The notes beneath the pieces are model-generated. The model searched no databases and was not told where the DNA came from. It saw only the letters and a program-made list of their open reading frames with translations. A program made the position numbers and the translations under genes. A stretch of DNA of 64,000 nt. Source: Patagioenas fasciata (lineage: Eukaryota; Chordata; Aves; Columbiformes; Columbidae). Shown here in pieces: positions 54,478 through 64,000 of the stretch. Position 1 is the stretch's first letter, and every line of letters starts with the position of its first letter. The stretch spans positions 21,190,488 to 21,254,487 of the forward strand of contig NC_092559.1 of assembly GCF_037038585.1 (NCBI RefSeq), read 5' to 3'.

Positions 54478-55622
54478 TAGAATCATAGAATCACAGAATC
54501 ATTTATGTTGGAAGAGACCCTCAGGATCACTGAGTCCAACCATAACCTAACTCTAGCACTAAACCATGTCCCTAAAAACCTCATCTATATGCCATTTAAA
54601 CACCTCCAGGGATGGTGACTCCACCACTTCCCTGGGCAGCCTGTTCCAATGCTTCACAACCCTTTCCGTGAAGAATTTTTTCCTAATATCCAATAAAACC
54701 TCCTCCAGTGCAACTTGAGGCCATTTCCTCTTATCCTATCACTTGCTACTTGGGAGAAGAGACTAACACCCTCCATACTACAACTTCCTTTCAGGTAGTT
54801 GTAGACAGCGACAAGGTCTCCCCTCAGCCTCCTTTTCTCAAGGTTAAACAGCCCCAGTTCCCTCAACTGCTCCTCATATCACCTATGCTCCAGGCCCCTC
54901 ACCATCTTCTTCGCCCTCCTCTGCACTCTCTCTAGTACCTCAATGTCCTTCTTATGATGAGGGGCCCAAAAGAGAACACAATACTCAAGGTAGGGCCTCA
55001 GCATTGCTGAGTATAGTGGCACAATCGCTTCTCTAGTTCTGCTGGCCACACTATTCCTGATACAAGCCGGGATGCTGTTGGCCTTTTTGGCCACCTGGGC
55101 ACACTGCTAGCTCACATTCAGCCGGCTGTCAATCAACACCCCCAGATCCTTTTCTGCCAGGCAGCTTTCCAGCCACTCTTCCCTGAGCCTGTAGTGCTGC
55201 CTGGGGTTGTTATGACTCAAGTGCAGGACCCAGCCTTTGGCCTTGTTGAACTATATACAATTGGCTTCAGCCCAACAATCCAGCTGGTCCAGATCCCTCT
55301 GTATGGCCTTCCTACCCTCCAGCAGATCAACACTGCTACCCAGTTTGGTGTCATCTGCAAACTTACTGAGGGTGCGCTCAATCCCCTCATCCAGATCATT
55401 GATAAAGAGATTAAACAGAACTGGCTCCAATACTGAGCCCTGGGGAACACCACTTGTGGCCGACTGAATTTGGTTCAGTTCACCACGACTCTTTGGGCCT
55501 GGCCCTCCAGCCAGTTCTTTATCCATCACCGAGTACTCCCATCCAGGCCATGAGCTGCCAGCTTCTCCAGGAGAATGCTGTGGGATACGGTGTCAAAGGC
55601 TTTAATGAAGTCTAAGTACATA
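54478..55622 (-). mobile_element. Second antisense CR1 with 3' tail
   Basis: A different, more diverged CR1 subfamily. The 3' tail motif lies at 54478-54500 (repeated AGAATCATAGAATC). The C-terminal ORF2 block reads [18 protein letters not shown], the middle [23 protein letters not shown], then the RT ([26 protein letters not shown]) and [15 protein letters not shown] at its truncated 5' end near 55622. Confidence 0.88.
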
Positions 55623-56440
55623 ACAGGCTGGAGAGTTGAGCGGGGAAAAATTTAATGAAATATAGCAAGGGAAAGTGTAGAGTATTGAATCTGAGCAGGA
55701 ACAACCCCAGGTTCGGGTATAAGCTGGGGACTGACCTGTTAAGAGAGCAGCTTAGGGGAAAGGGACCTGGGGGCTCTGGTAGACAGCAGGATAACCATGA
55801 GCCAGCACTGTGCCCTTGTGGCCAAGAAGACCAATGGCATCCTGGGATGTATTAGAGGGGGGTGGCTAGTAGGTCCAGAGAGGTTCTCCTTCCCCTCTAC
55901 TCTGCCCTGGTGAGACCACATCTGGAATATTGTGTCTATTTCTGGACTCCTCAGTTCAAGAAGGACAGGGAACTGCTGGAGAGAGTCCAGTGCAGAGCCA
56001 CAAAGATGATTAAGGGAGTGGAGCATCTCCCTTATGAGGAAAGGCTGAGGGAGCTGGGTCTCTCTAGCTTGGAGGAGACTGAGGGGTGACCTCATTAATG
56101 TTTACAGATATCTAAAGGGTGAGTGTCACGAGGATGGAGCCAGGCTCTTCTCTGTGACAACCAATGATAAGATAAGGGGCAATGGGTATAAACTGGAACA
56201 CAGGAGGTTCCATTTAAATTTGAGAAGAAACTTCTTCTCAGTGAGGGTGACAGAGAACTGGAACAGGCTGCCCAGGGAGGTTGTGGAGTCTCCTTCTCTG
56301 GAGACATTCAAAACCCGCCTGGACACCTTCCTGTGCAACCTCATCTAGGTGTTCCTGCTGTGGCAGGGGGATTGGACTAGATGATCTTTTGAGGTCCCTT
56401 CCAATCCCTATCATTCTGTGATTCTGTGATCCACAGCCTT
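55623..56440 (+). mobile_element. CR1 LINE (plus strand), 3' part of the 48951 element
   Basis: Resumes ORF2 with a 61-bp repeat of 52459-52519, then the [15 protein letters not shown] region, frame 55862-56089 ([32 protein letters not shown]), frame 56154-56348 ([20 protein letters not shown]) and the CR1 3' tail ATTCTGTGATTCTGTGAT at 56423-56440. Confidence 0.88.
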
Positions 56441-57343
56441 TCCCTCATCTACTAGTTGGATCACCTTGTCACAGAAGGAGATCAAGTTGGTCAAACAGGA
56501 CCTGCCTTTCATAAACCCATGTTGACTGGGCCTGATCAAATGTTTCTCTTCTAAGTGCTGTGTGATGTTACTTAAGATCATTCACTCCATTACCTTGCCC
56601 GGCACCAAGGTTAGATTGACAGGTCTTAGTTCCCTGGATCCTCCTTCCAGTCCTTCTTGTAGATGGATGTCACATTAGCCAACTTCCAGTCAACTGGGAC
56701 CTCCCCAGTTAGCCAAGATAGATAGATAGCTGAAAGTTAGCTTATAGATAATGGAAAGTGGCTCAGTGATCACCTCCGCCAGCTCCCTCAGCACCCTTGG
56801 GTGTATCCCATCTGGCCCCATAGACTTGTGAGTGTCCAAGTTGTGTAGCAGGTCGCTAACCATTTCCCCTTTGATTATTTGGGCTTCATTCTGCTCCCCA
56901 TCCCTGTCTTCTGGCTCAGGGGGCTGAGTACCTGGAGCACAACTGTTCTGACTATTAAAGACTGAGGCGAAGAAGGCATTTAGTACCTCAGCCTTTCCCT
57001 CATCCTCTGTCACTATGTTTCCCTCTGCATCTATCAGGGGATGGAGATTTTCCTTAGCCCTCCTCCTGTTGCTAATGTATTTATAGAAACATTTCTTCTT
57101 GCCTTTCACAGTCCTAGCCAGGCTCAGCTCTAGTTGGGCTTTGGCCCTTCTGATTTTCTCCCTGCATAACCTCACAGAATTCTTGTATTCTTCTTGAGTG
57201 GCCTGCCCCTCCTTCCAAAGGTTATAAATATTCTTTTTCTTCCTAAGTTCCAGTTGCAGCTGTCTATTCAGTCAGGCTGGCCTTCTTCCCTGCCGGCTTG
57301 CCTTCTGGCACACAGGGACAACCTGCTCCTGCACCTCTGAGAT
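56441..57343 (-). mobile_element. Antisense CR1, RT-side part (continues at 57869)
   Basis: Minus frame 57175-56690 (linker: [34 protein letters not shown]) and, at 56441-56690, degraded RT. It is cut at 56441 by the plus-strand CR1 tail and split at 57344 by an LTR. Confidence 0.85.
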
Positions 57344-57862
57344 TGTGGGAATAGCAAGACGTGTGATAAAGGAAGATGGATACTAACATGACCATCCAGA
57401 CGGTCAAAAAAGAAATAATACTAACATGAATAAATCACAGGAATTAGTCAAAATATAAAGGGCCTTGGACGAGTTGTACTGAAGTATGTTTTTCATAATT
57501 GTAAGGAGTGATAGCCCAGGCTCTTGAGAATGGTATCTCAGGCAGGAAAACCACCCCCAAGTATATGTGACGTGTGAATGATGTTGGGCCTGGTCTGTGA
57601 ATTTGTGGGAACGTGACTGAAAACAGACGCAACACGAGTGTGGTATGTTTGGAATAACAATTATTGAAAAAACATCCTGTCTAACTTCTTAGTCCAGGCC
57701 CATATCTGTAAACCTATAAATTGTGGATGATTAATAAAGAGGGCCTTAGCCTGACTCAGCTCTCTCTGTTCTGCCTGGCTCTGTGCTCCCTCCTGAACAC
57801 AACCTCTGCCTGTGTGTGTGTCTTTGTCTGCATCTCCGTGTGCGTCGTTCCTCATTGCCGCA
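57344..57862 (+). mobile_element. Solo class II-like LTR nested in CR1, TSD TGAGAT/TAAGAT
   Basis: 519 bp, TGTGGGAATAGC to CATTGCCGCA, flanked by TGAGAT (57338-57343) and TAAGAT (57863-57868), a 6-bp duplication with one mismatch. AATAAA lies at 57733-57738. The CR1 frame continues across it. The family is not the same as LTR-K. Confidence 0.85.
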
Positions 57863-57868
57863 TAAGAT

Positions 57869-58463
57869 TACCTTCTTGAAGAGAGACCAGCCTTTCTGGA
57901 CTCCTTTGTCCTTCAGGACTATCTCCCAAGGGACTCTGCCAACCAGCCTTCTGAACACATCAAAGTCTGCCCTTTGGAAGTCCAAAGTAGCAGTTCTGCT
58001 GACCACCCTTCTAACTTCTCCAAGGATAGTAAACTCAATCATTTCATGATCACTATACCCAAGGCGACCTCCAACCGACACGTTGCCCATGAGTCCTTCT
58101 CTATTTACAAACATCAGATCCAGTGGGACTCCTTCCCTGGTAGGCTCACTAACCAGCTGTGTTAGGAAGTTGTCCTCCATGCTGCCTGCAAAATATTTCA
58201 TCTGCCTCTACATCCTGGCTGAGTGATCTGTAACAGACCCCCACCAGGATGTCTGCCTTGTTGCCCTTCCCCTTGATTCTCACCCACAGACACTCAACCC
58301 TATCACCACCCTCCTCAAGTTCCAGACAATCAAAAACCTCCCTAACATACATCGCTACCCCACCTCCTCTCCTTCCTTGCCTATCCCTTCTGAAGAGTTT
58401 ATAGCCATCCATTGCAGCGCTCCAATTATGAGAATCATCCCACCATGTTTCTGTGATTGTAGT
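57869..58463 (-). mobile_element. Antisense CR1, endonuclease part
   Basis: Minus frames 58496-58149 (ITETWWDDSHNW, GRRGGGVAMYVRE) and 58201-57869 (FLTQLVSEPTREGVPLDL, YSDHEMIEF with the SDH catalytic triplet kept). A small deletion lies between the frames. Its 5' end is cut by the provirus LTR at 58464. Confidence 0.87.
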
Positions 58464-58908
58464 GGTAGTAAATTCGACGAATCCAGACGCCGGCATAAGC
58501 TCTTTGATCGAACGGGCGGGCCGGGCGAGAGTAAGGAGTCTAATTCAATGTGAATTTACCATCCGTACTCTTTAATGAACTCTTAAACAACACTGAATAT
58601 CAATGTCCCCGAGACCACGTTTTTCCAAGCCTTATATACTCTATACCAAAAGGCCATGCGGCAAGTGCAGGCTACAATTGGTTACACTCACAGTCACTCA
58701 TCCCCCCCCACTATGGCGATTGGCTGCAGGGCACTGCTCACAGACTGTTCATGCGTAGCGGCAACGCCCCTCCTGCAGCCTGGGTCGAGGGCAGAGCAGC
58801 TTCTGTTTACTTTCCTTTTGTCTCTGGTGTCTCAGGGAAATCCTTCCGTGTAGCACAGCCGCATCAAGCCCTGGCTTGTTCACAGCACACAGCCAGAGAC
58901 TCTCCACA
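58464..58908 (-). mobile_element. 3' LTR of provirus K2
   Basis: About 445 bp on the minus strand, starting TGTGGAGAGTCTC at 58908 right after the purine tract. TATATAAG lies at 58638-58631 and ATTAAA at 58576-58571. The far end is placed at 58464 (a plus-strand TGGTAGTAAATTCG) by the TG/CA rule where CR1 sequence starts. This predicts a duplication TTGTAG beyond the 5' LTR outside the window. Confidence 0.8.
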
Positions 58909-58932
58909 ATTCCTCCTTTTTTTTTTCTTTTT
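58909..58932 (-). other. Polypurine tract of K2
   Basis: On the minus strand AAAAAGAAAAAAAAAAGGAGG then AAT precede the LTR TG. This is the expected primer site for plus-strand synthesis. Confidence 0.8.
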
Positions 58933-59258
58933 GGACAAGCCAGGATTGATTAGCTGTGTGTTCTAATCCTTTTTTGATATGTGATAAAAAACAACTTATA
59001 CATAACATATAAATAACAACAACAATCAACGTAAACAGTGCACTTTGCAATAAACCTGAGGTATTCCATTGCCGTTTAAATATCGCAATGGATTGATTAA
59101 ACAAATTCCAAGAACTTTGGTTTAAAGATACTCAACTTATAACAAACGATGTGCTGGGTGTTGATAAACTTACTCAAGAGGTAGTGGTGTTTAAAGATCT
59201 ACTTATATAACTATAGTACGCATACATGTCACAGCTAAATCAATGCAAAGGTTACACC
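58933..59258 (-). pseudogene. K2 env remnant: TM membrane anchor and tail
   Basis: Minus frame 59104-58880 has a single membrane span at about residues 19-42 (LLQSALFTLIVVVIYMLCIS) and a short cytoplasmic tail, as at the end of a retroviral TM. Only about 150 bp lie between this frame and the pol stop, so SU and the TM ectodomain are deleted. The provirus could not make an envelope. Confidence 0.72.
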
Positions 59259-61940
59259 TCACTCTGTGACCTCCGAGGGTTCTGCTGCAGGGAGTTGACT
59301 TGGTTGAGTTTGTTTCAACTCCGGCTTTACTGCTCGGCTTGGAACCCACAATGGACCTTGATCTGTGGAGAGACACATATACCCTCTACCATTAAAAATA
59401 ACAGGTACTGGTCCCTTCCACAATCCAGTGGTGGGATCACGATATCTCACCATGAATTCCGGTAAAGTGTTTTTCCTTCCTAGTCTGATCTGATAATGAT
59501 GAATGATCACAGGAGGCTCCTCATGGTCTCCAGTTAGACATAAATAATTCAAGGTAAACAACACCTTTGCTAAACGCTGTTGACAATCTAACTCTTCCTG
59601 CTTCTGTTTGCTCAAATACCCTTTAATCATTTGATGTGCTCTCTCGATGATTCCTTGGCCTGTTGGGGAATGAGGTATACCTGTAACGTGTTTCACTCCC
59701 CATTTCATTAGAAAAGTTCTAACTTTCTGGCTAACATAGGCAGGGCCATTGTCTGTCTTAATCTTTTCTGGGACACCCATTACAGCAAAACAAGCTGTAA
59801 GATGTTTACATACATGTAGTGCTTTTTCTCCTGGTAAAGCAGTAGCCCATATCATTTTTGGAAAAGTATCGATTGTGACATGCACATATTTAAGTTTTCC
59901 GAATTCTGGCACATGTGTCACATCCATTTGCCATACTTCTAAGGCTTTTAAACCTCGAGGATTGACACCGATTCCTATACCTAACATCTGGCTTCCACAC
60001 TGAGGACATGCCTGTACAATACTTCTTGCTTCATTTAAAGTTAAATCAAATTGTCTTTGGAGACCTCTGGCATTCTGATGAAAGCTCTCATGACTTTGTC
60101 TCGCTTGTTGGAATTTATCTGTTGGAGGCATGTGCTGTACTGAACTTACTAAACTATCTGCAATTTGATTTCCTTCACCTAGACCAAGATTCCATTGATG
60201 ACTGCGGATGTGAATCACACAACAGGGTTCTTTTCTTTGATTTAAAATAGCTCTCAATTGTACAAACAATTTTCCTAATCGAGGATTATTCGATTGTCTT
60301 AACAGGGCATTTTCCATTCTGGGTATTACACCTGCTACATACAAAGAATCTGTGACAACATTTAAAGCAGATTTCAGCCAATTATTTAAGGCCCATATTA
60401 CTGCCGTGAGCTCTAAAGTCTGCAATGAATCCTCTTTTGAACCTTCAATTAAATGCTGTTTCCATTGACTATTCTCTTGCCAGACACATGCTGCCTGGTG
60501 TCTTCGTTTTCCTGCATCTGTATATACTGTAAGGCCTTCAACAGGTTTTGCTTTTACTTTGCTTCTCTCTAACCACTGATTTGTTCTAAGGAATTGCCAT
60601 AGTTTACCTTTTGGTTGTCGTGAATGTACCTTGCCTATAAATCCTAATAATGCATTCTGTATAGGCATCGAATGTCTCAGCCACCATTCTAAATCGGCTC
60701 CATTTATCGGAATACTGATGTCATCTGGTTCCTGACCGCTAATTTCTAATATTCGAGATCTTCCTTTTCGAATCAATTCTCCAATTGCTTCTGGTCTCGT
60801 TTGAATACTGAATTTTGGTTGGACACTGAGAAAAATCCACTCTAATAATCGCAAATCATTTTCTGTTTTCAATCTGACAGTGGCACAAAAGGAAGAATCT
60901 GTAGCAACATCTATGGGGAATTCCCCGTTTTTGTTTTGCCACTGGCAGATGATTGCACACGGATGTTCTAGATTGCTAATAAGGAGGGAAATTGGTCGAT
61001 CAGAAAGTCTTCGGCTAGACCAATTTGTCTGTACTTTTTGTATAATATCAGAAAGACATTTGAGATGCACGGACTCTAAGCTTATTTTCTTAGCTGGATC
61101 ACCTCCTTTTAGAAGCGAAGTAAGAGGTGCTATATCATTGTTAGTAATGCCGACGCAATTTCTAATCCATTGTATGTCCCCTAACAATTTTTGGACATCA
61201 TTTAATGTTTGTAAATCAGTATGTAATTCAATTTTTTGTGGACGAATCTGTGCATCACAAATGGACCAACCAAGGTATTTCCAAGGTGCAGACTTCTGAA
61301 CTTTCTCTGGAGCTATGACCAACCCCTTTTCTTTGAGTTTGATCGTAATTTGGACTATGGAACTTTCTGTGAACTCAGCTTGTTGACAGAACAGAATATC
61401 ATCCATATAATGATAAATAATTGTTTGTTTCCATGATGCACGAATAGGTTGAAGTGCCCATGCAACATACATTTGGCACAGTGTAGGAGAATTTTTCATA
61501 CCTTGCGGTAGCACTACCCACTCATACCTTTTAGCTGGTTCCGCTTTGTTTACTGAAGGCAGTGTAAATGCAAAACGCTGTGTATCTTGTTCATGAAAAG
61601 GAATGGTAAAGAAACAATCCTTTAAATCTATAATTAGAATATGCCAATTTTCTGGTAACATTACAGGTGATGGTAATCCAGGCTGTAAAGCACCCATGGC
61701 TTGCATTTGATCATTTACCTTTCGCAAGTCATGTAATAATCGCCACTTTCCACTCTTTTTTGGTATTACAAAAATTGGGGTATTCCATGGACTAGTAGAA
61801 GGCTTGATATGGCCTGCAACTAATTGCTCTTCTACTAATTCACGTGCCTTTTGCAGTCACTCTTCTGTTAATGGCCACTGGTCAACCCAAACTGGGCTAT
61901 CTGTTAACCAGGTCAATGGAAGGTTGGGCAACTGCTTTCC
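59259..61940 (-). CDS. K2 pol: reverse transcriptase, RNase H, integrase (one internal stop)
   Basis: The open frame 61727-59259 is 822 residues. RT: Asp in LIIDLKDCFF (residue 34) and YMDD at 107-110. RNase H: D404 (VYTDAG), E439, D460, D524. Integrase: H546/H550 and C574/C577 zinc site; catalytic D602 (WQMDVTH), D659 (KTDNGPA) and E695 with 35 residues between the last two. The SH3-like C-terminus ends with GPLWVPSRAVKPE. The RT N-terminus lies upstream in the same frame (to at least 61922) but is cut off by one TGA at 61859-61857. All catalytic residues listed are present. The pol phase differs from pro, as expected for ribosomal frameshifting, but no canonical slippery heptamer was identified. 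Confidence 0.92.
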
Positions 61941-61948
61941 AGTGACCA

Positions 61949-62791
61949 CTAAGGAAAAGGCAAAGTAGTTAACACAGCACCAAGTTGCCCCAAGACATCA
62001 CGGCCAATAAGCGCCTCAAGGCTGCTTGGCAATTCCATTACATACACCCTAAGGGTAACACATTGACCTTCAGGGAAACTAATCGAAATGGGATCAACAC
62101 TTATATTTGGAGTAGTTTGACCCCCTACTCCAGCTACAGTGGAAGAGATTGATTTTTGAAGTTTCCAATTTCGTGGCCATTTGAATTGACTAATGATGGA
62201 GACATCAGCTCCAGTATCAAGCATTGCATTTACCTCTACAACAACAGTAGAATCAGACTGAAATAGTTGCACACGTAACATGGGACGCTGAGTCATTGAT
62301 GAGGTGAAGCAAACTGCAGGACCTGTCGATCCAAATCCTTTATCATGCCTTTGTGTTGAGGATGCTGGAGGAACTCCTGGAAGCATTGGTAGGCAGTTTT
62401 CCAGTGCTACTACCTGAGCTATTCTACTCCCAGAAGGAATAAAAATTGGCGGATGCAGAGTGTAGGCCAGGATTTGAACAGTTCCTGTGAAATCTGCATC
62501 AATTATACCTGGTATTACTATAAGACCTTTGATACTAGCAGAAGAACGGCCAATCAATAGGCCTCCAATGAGACTATCTTGTCGAAATAAAGGTCCTTTA
62601 GCATTAGTTGGTATTCTATGAATTGCAGTATTGGTCAATGTTATATCTACTGCTGTCTCCACATCAACTCCGAGGCTTCCTGCGGTGCTTGGCTTGTTGA
62701 GGTGAAAGAAGCCTGGTTCACGGTTGGTCACTGATTGTGATACAGGTTCGGAGATGTTCTTTGTGTCCGGTAGCTGCTGAACGTATACCAT
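61949..62791 (-). CDS. K2 dUTPase-protease (pro) frame, open
   Basis: 280 residues, uninterrupted. The N-terminal half is a trimeric-type dUTPase: TAGSLGVDV at 36-44, GRSSASIKGL at 81-90, GIIDADFTG at 95-103, SGSRIAQ at 120-126. The C-terminal half is a retropepsin with the active site LDTGADVS at 191-198, a GVGG flap-like segment at 221-224 and LIGRDVLGQLG at 261-271. The dUTPase lowers dUTP incorporation; the protease matures Gag. The C-terminal glycine-rich dUTPase motif 5 is not seen. The start methionine is not a natural one: in the virus this region is entered by frameshift from gag, and the gag-pro border here is a deletion joint. Confidence 0.9.
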   Translation of the reverse strand: MVYVQQLPDTKNISEPVSQSVTNREPGFFHLNKPSTAGSLGVDVETAVDITLTNTAIHRIPTNAKGPLFRQDSLIGGLLIGRSSASIKGLIVIPGIIDADFTGTVQILAYTLHPPIFIPSGSRIAQVVALENCLPMLPGVPPASSTQRHDKGFGSTGPAVCFTSSMTQRPMLRVQLFQSDSTVVVEVNAMLDTGADVSIISQFKWPRNWKLQKSISSTVAGVGGQTTPNISVDPISISFPEGQCVTLRVYVMELPSSLEALIGRDVLGQLGAVLTTLPFP

Positions 62792-63083
62792 AGCTTGTGG
62801 TTGTTTGTTTTGCTTGCTGCAAAATTTTCCAATTGTGTGGTTCCCATACCGTTGTCTGAGTGTTCATATTTTGAATTACCGGTAGGGCTAATTTTGCTGG
62901 AGACCAATCACCTTCTAGGATGGCATCTTTGATGACCCCTGACCATCTGCCACGTCGGAGCTGTGGTTGGTCAGTAGAATCTATAGGCACCTTTGATTGC
63001 ATTGTTTGTGAAGGGCAAGCCGGTTTTTGAAACTCAATTTGTTCCTTATTTTTCTCTACATTTGACACTCTTAAGTTGTTCAA
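62718..63083 (-). pseudogene. K2 capsid N-terminal fragment
   Basis: This frame includes GVIKDAILEGDWSPAKLALPVI and a W.PHNWKILQQAK block, which correspond to the start of a betaretrovirus-like capsid. It then runs out of phase into dUTPase sequence. The rest of capsid, including the major homology region, and nucleocapsid are missing, so about 1 kb of gag has been deleted between about 62790 and 62810. Confidence 0.75.
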
Positions 63084-63888
63084 GCTTGTTGGTAATAACT
63101 TGCAGTAACTGCTCTACTGCTTGGGGTGAGCCCAATGATGTAGGAGGAGGCTCACAAAAAACTTCCGCGGGTGCTTGCGGAGGCAAAGTTTGAGGCGGCC
63201 CCGGCCCCGGCGACGGCGCCGCGGCCGGGCCGGGCCGGGCCCCCACGTTTTTCTCGGAGGGAGGGGGGGCGTCCGGCTCGGGGCAGGGCAGAGGCGGAGC
63301 GGTAGGAGGAGGGCGGCACTCAGGGCCTCCCACATCCGGACAGTCGACCAGTTGCACTTCCGCCTTCTTGGCACATTGCCCCAGAGACTCGGAGGGGGAA
63401 ACTTCCGGTTCTTTGTTTACGAGCCGCGCAGTTTCTAATCCGCGTTGCAGATCGGATTGTGAAAGTATTGGCTGAGCCGGGACCCCGCGACCACCCCGAA
63501 CGGCAGGCAGACCCCACAGAGTAGCCCACAGGCCCCTCTTTTCTTTTGGACAAGTTTTATCAGTCCAGGTTTGTTCTGGGACAAGCGCCTCCGCGGCTCT
63601 TAGGGCGGCACGCTGTTCCGATTTCATAACTTCTAATGATTCTAATACGGTTTTCCACAATTCTCTCACAGCTTTAATTTCTTTCTCTTCTTCCTCTCTG
63701 ATAGTTTTGTCCCACATAGTGTCCCCCACTGATCTCCATTCCGTTGGGGAAAACAAAAGTGGAACTTCTCCAAAGTGTCCCCACTTCTGAGCTAAAAAAA
63801 TCAATGTGATTAGCTTTTCCTGTGACGATTCAATACCTCTCTTAGAGAGAATAGTCGTCAGCAGTGCCGCGGCTGTTTCAATATCCAT
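63046..63888 (-). CDS. K2 gag matrix and proline-rich region
   Basis: 280-residue open frame with a natural start (ATG at 63888). Residues 1-115 form the helical matrix region, with an EEEEKEIKAVRELWKTVLESL amphipathic stretch. Residues 195-255 are very Pro/Ala/Gly-rich, reflected in a GC-rich block at about 63175-63330. A leucine-rich helix follows (QAVEQLLQVITNKLEQL). It ends in a TAG at 63046, after which capsid sequence continues in another frame. No myristoylation glycine is present at position 2 (it is Asp). Confidence 0.8.
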   Translation of the reverse strand: MDIETAAALLTTILSKRGIESSQEKLITLIFLAQKWGHFGEVPLLFSPTEWRSVGDTMWDKTIREEEEKEIKAVRELWKTVLESLEVMKSEQRAALRAAEALVPEQTWTDKTCPKEKRGLWATLWGLPAVRGGRGVPAQPILSQSDLQRGLETARLVNKEPEVSPSESLGQCAKKAEVQLVDCPDVGGPECRPPPTAPPLPCPEPDAPPPSEKNVGARPGPAAAPSPGPGPPQTLPPQAPAEVFCEPPPTSLGSPQAVEQLLQVITNKLEQLKSVKCREK

Positions 63889-64000
63889 TATCTTATCAGC
63901 GCGGTCTTAACGTAGGATGCGAGTGGCCAGCTCGACAGGTGCCCGTCTTTTGATATCGGACTAAGCACACTATCCCACACCCCGGCTTGGCTCCGTTTTT
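63889..64000 (-). other. K2 gag leader (5' untranslated region), partial
   Basis: Sequence upstream of the gag ATG up to the window edge. Primer-binding site and 5' LTR are not reached. Confidence 0.6.

Larger units (their letters stand above)
58464..64000 (-). mobile_element. Class II (betaretrovirus-like) provirus K2, antisense; 5' LTR outside window
   Basis: Read right to left: gag, dUTPase-protease, pol, a short env TM end, polypurine tract, 3' LTR. The dUTPase fused in front of protease and the YMDD RT place it among betaretrovirus-like ERVs. Deletions removed most of capsid/nucleocapsid and nearly all of env. The long open pol and pro frames make it the youngest or best-preserved provirus here. 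It inserted into an antisense CR1. Confidence 0.92.

Noticed and set aside
61940..61990. A pro-pol ribosomal frameshift site in K2
   Set aside because: The two frames do differ in phase, but no canonical slippery heptamer or clear pseudoknot was seen in the overlap, so no site is annotated.
63114..63553. Arg/Pro-rich frames on both strands near the window end
   Set aside because: They are shadows of the GC-rich proline-coding part of K2 gag.
1..64000. tRNA, rRNA, CRISPR arrays, bacterial promoters or operons
   Set aside because: None seen; the sequence is vertebrate retroelement-rich DNA.

Overview
The window is from a bird nuclear genome. The evidence is CR1 LINEs on both strands, ERVL-type and class II (ERVK-like) endogenous retroviruses, several LTR families of avian appearance, and two short vertebrate exons. 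Nothing is bacterial or plasmid-like. By eye, more than three quarters of the sequence is nested retroelement. The two host exons match GBA2 (minus strand, near 39.7 kb) and RGP1 (plus strand, near 43.3 kb). In human these genes lie head to head on 9p13.3, a region syntenic with the avian Z chromosome. Repeat density this high around isolated Z-type exons suggests the female-specific W chromosome, with the exons as remnants or parts of gametologs. That placement is an inference; a repeat-rich part of Z is the alternative.

Layout. 1-6.2 kb: an env-less ERVL provirus on the plus strand with gag, protease, RT, RNase H and integrase remains, a polypurine tract and a 667-bp 3' LTR. 6.2-9.9 kb: LTR debris, an unidentified repeat, an antisense ERVL fragment and a CR1 ORF1 piece. 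9.9-15.9 kb: a retroviral env fragment, an antisense pro fragment, a long and nearly intact antisense CR1, and an ERVK env end with its LTR. 15.9-20.9 kb: a second ERVL copy, interrupted by two solo LTRs that both show target-site duplications. 20.9-23.9 kb: LTR pieces and unassigned sequence. 23.9-29.8 kb: a third ERVL copy, again split by an antisense solo LTR. 30-33.8 kb: a CR1 fragment, unassigned sequence and LTR pieces. 33.9-39.6 kb: a decayed class II provirus with its 3' LTR. 39.6-46 kb: the least repetitive part, holding the GBA2 and RGP1 exons, an inverted LTR pair and a fused double LTR. 46-58.5 kb: a stack of nested CR1 elements and solo LTRs. 58.5-64 kb: the best-preserved provirus (minus strand), with open dUTPase-protease and pol frames but deletions in gag and env; its 5' LTR lies beyond the window.

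No complete cellular gene, tRNA, rRNA, CRISPR array or bacterial-type operon was seen. The biology is that of insertion, nesting and decay. Target-site duplications are visible for solo LTRs at 16073-17067 (GGAAC), 18728-19063 (CCACCG), 28466-29301 (GCCTG), 40155-40488 (GGGTC), 44190-45472 (ACAGG), 53578-54307 (TCCAC) and, with one mismatch, 57344-57862 and 46751-47849. They allow a relative chronology. The most notable points are the divergent GBA2/RGP1 exon pair, hairpin arrays inside one LTR family, and a hydrophobic N-terminal reading frame in two ERVL copies.
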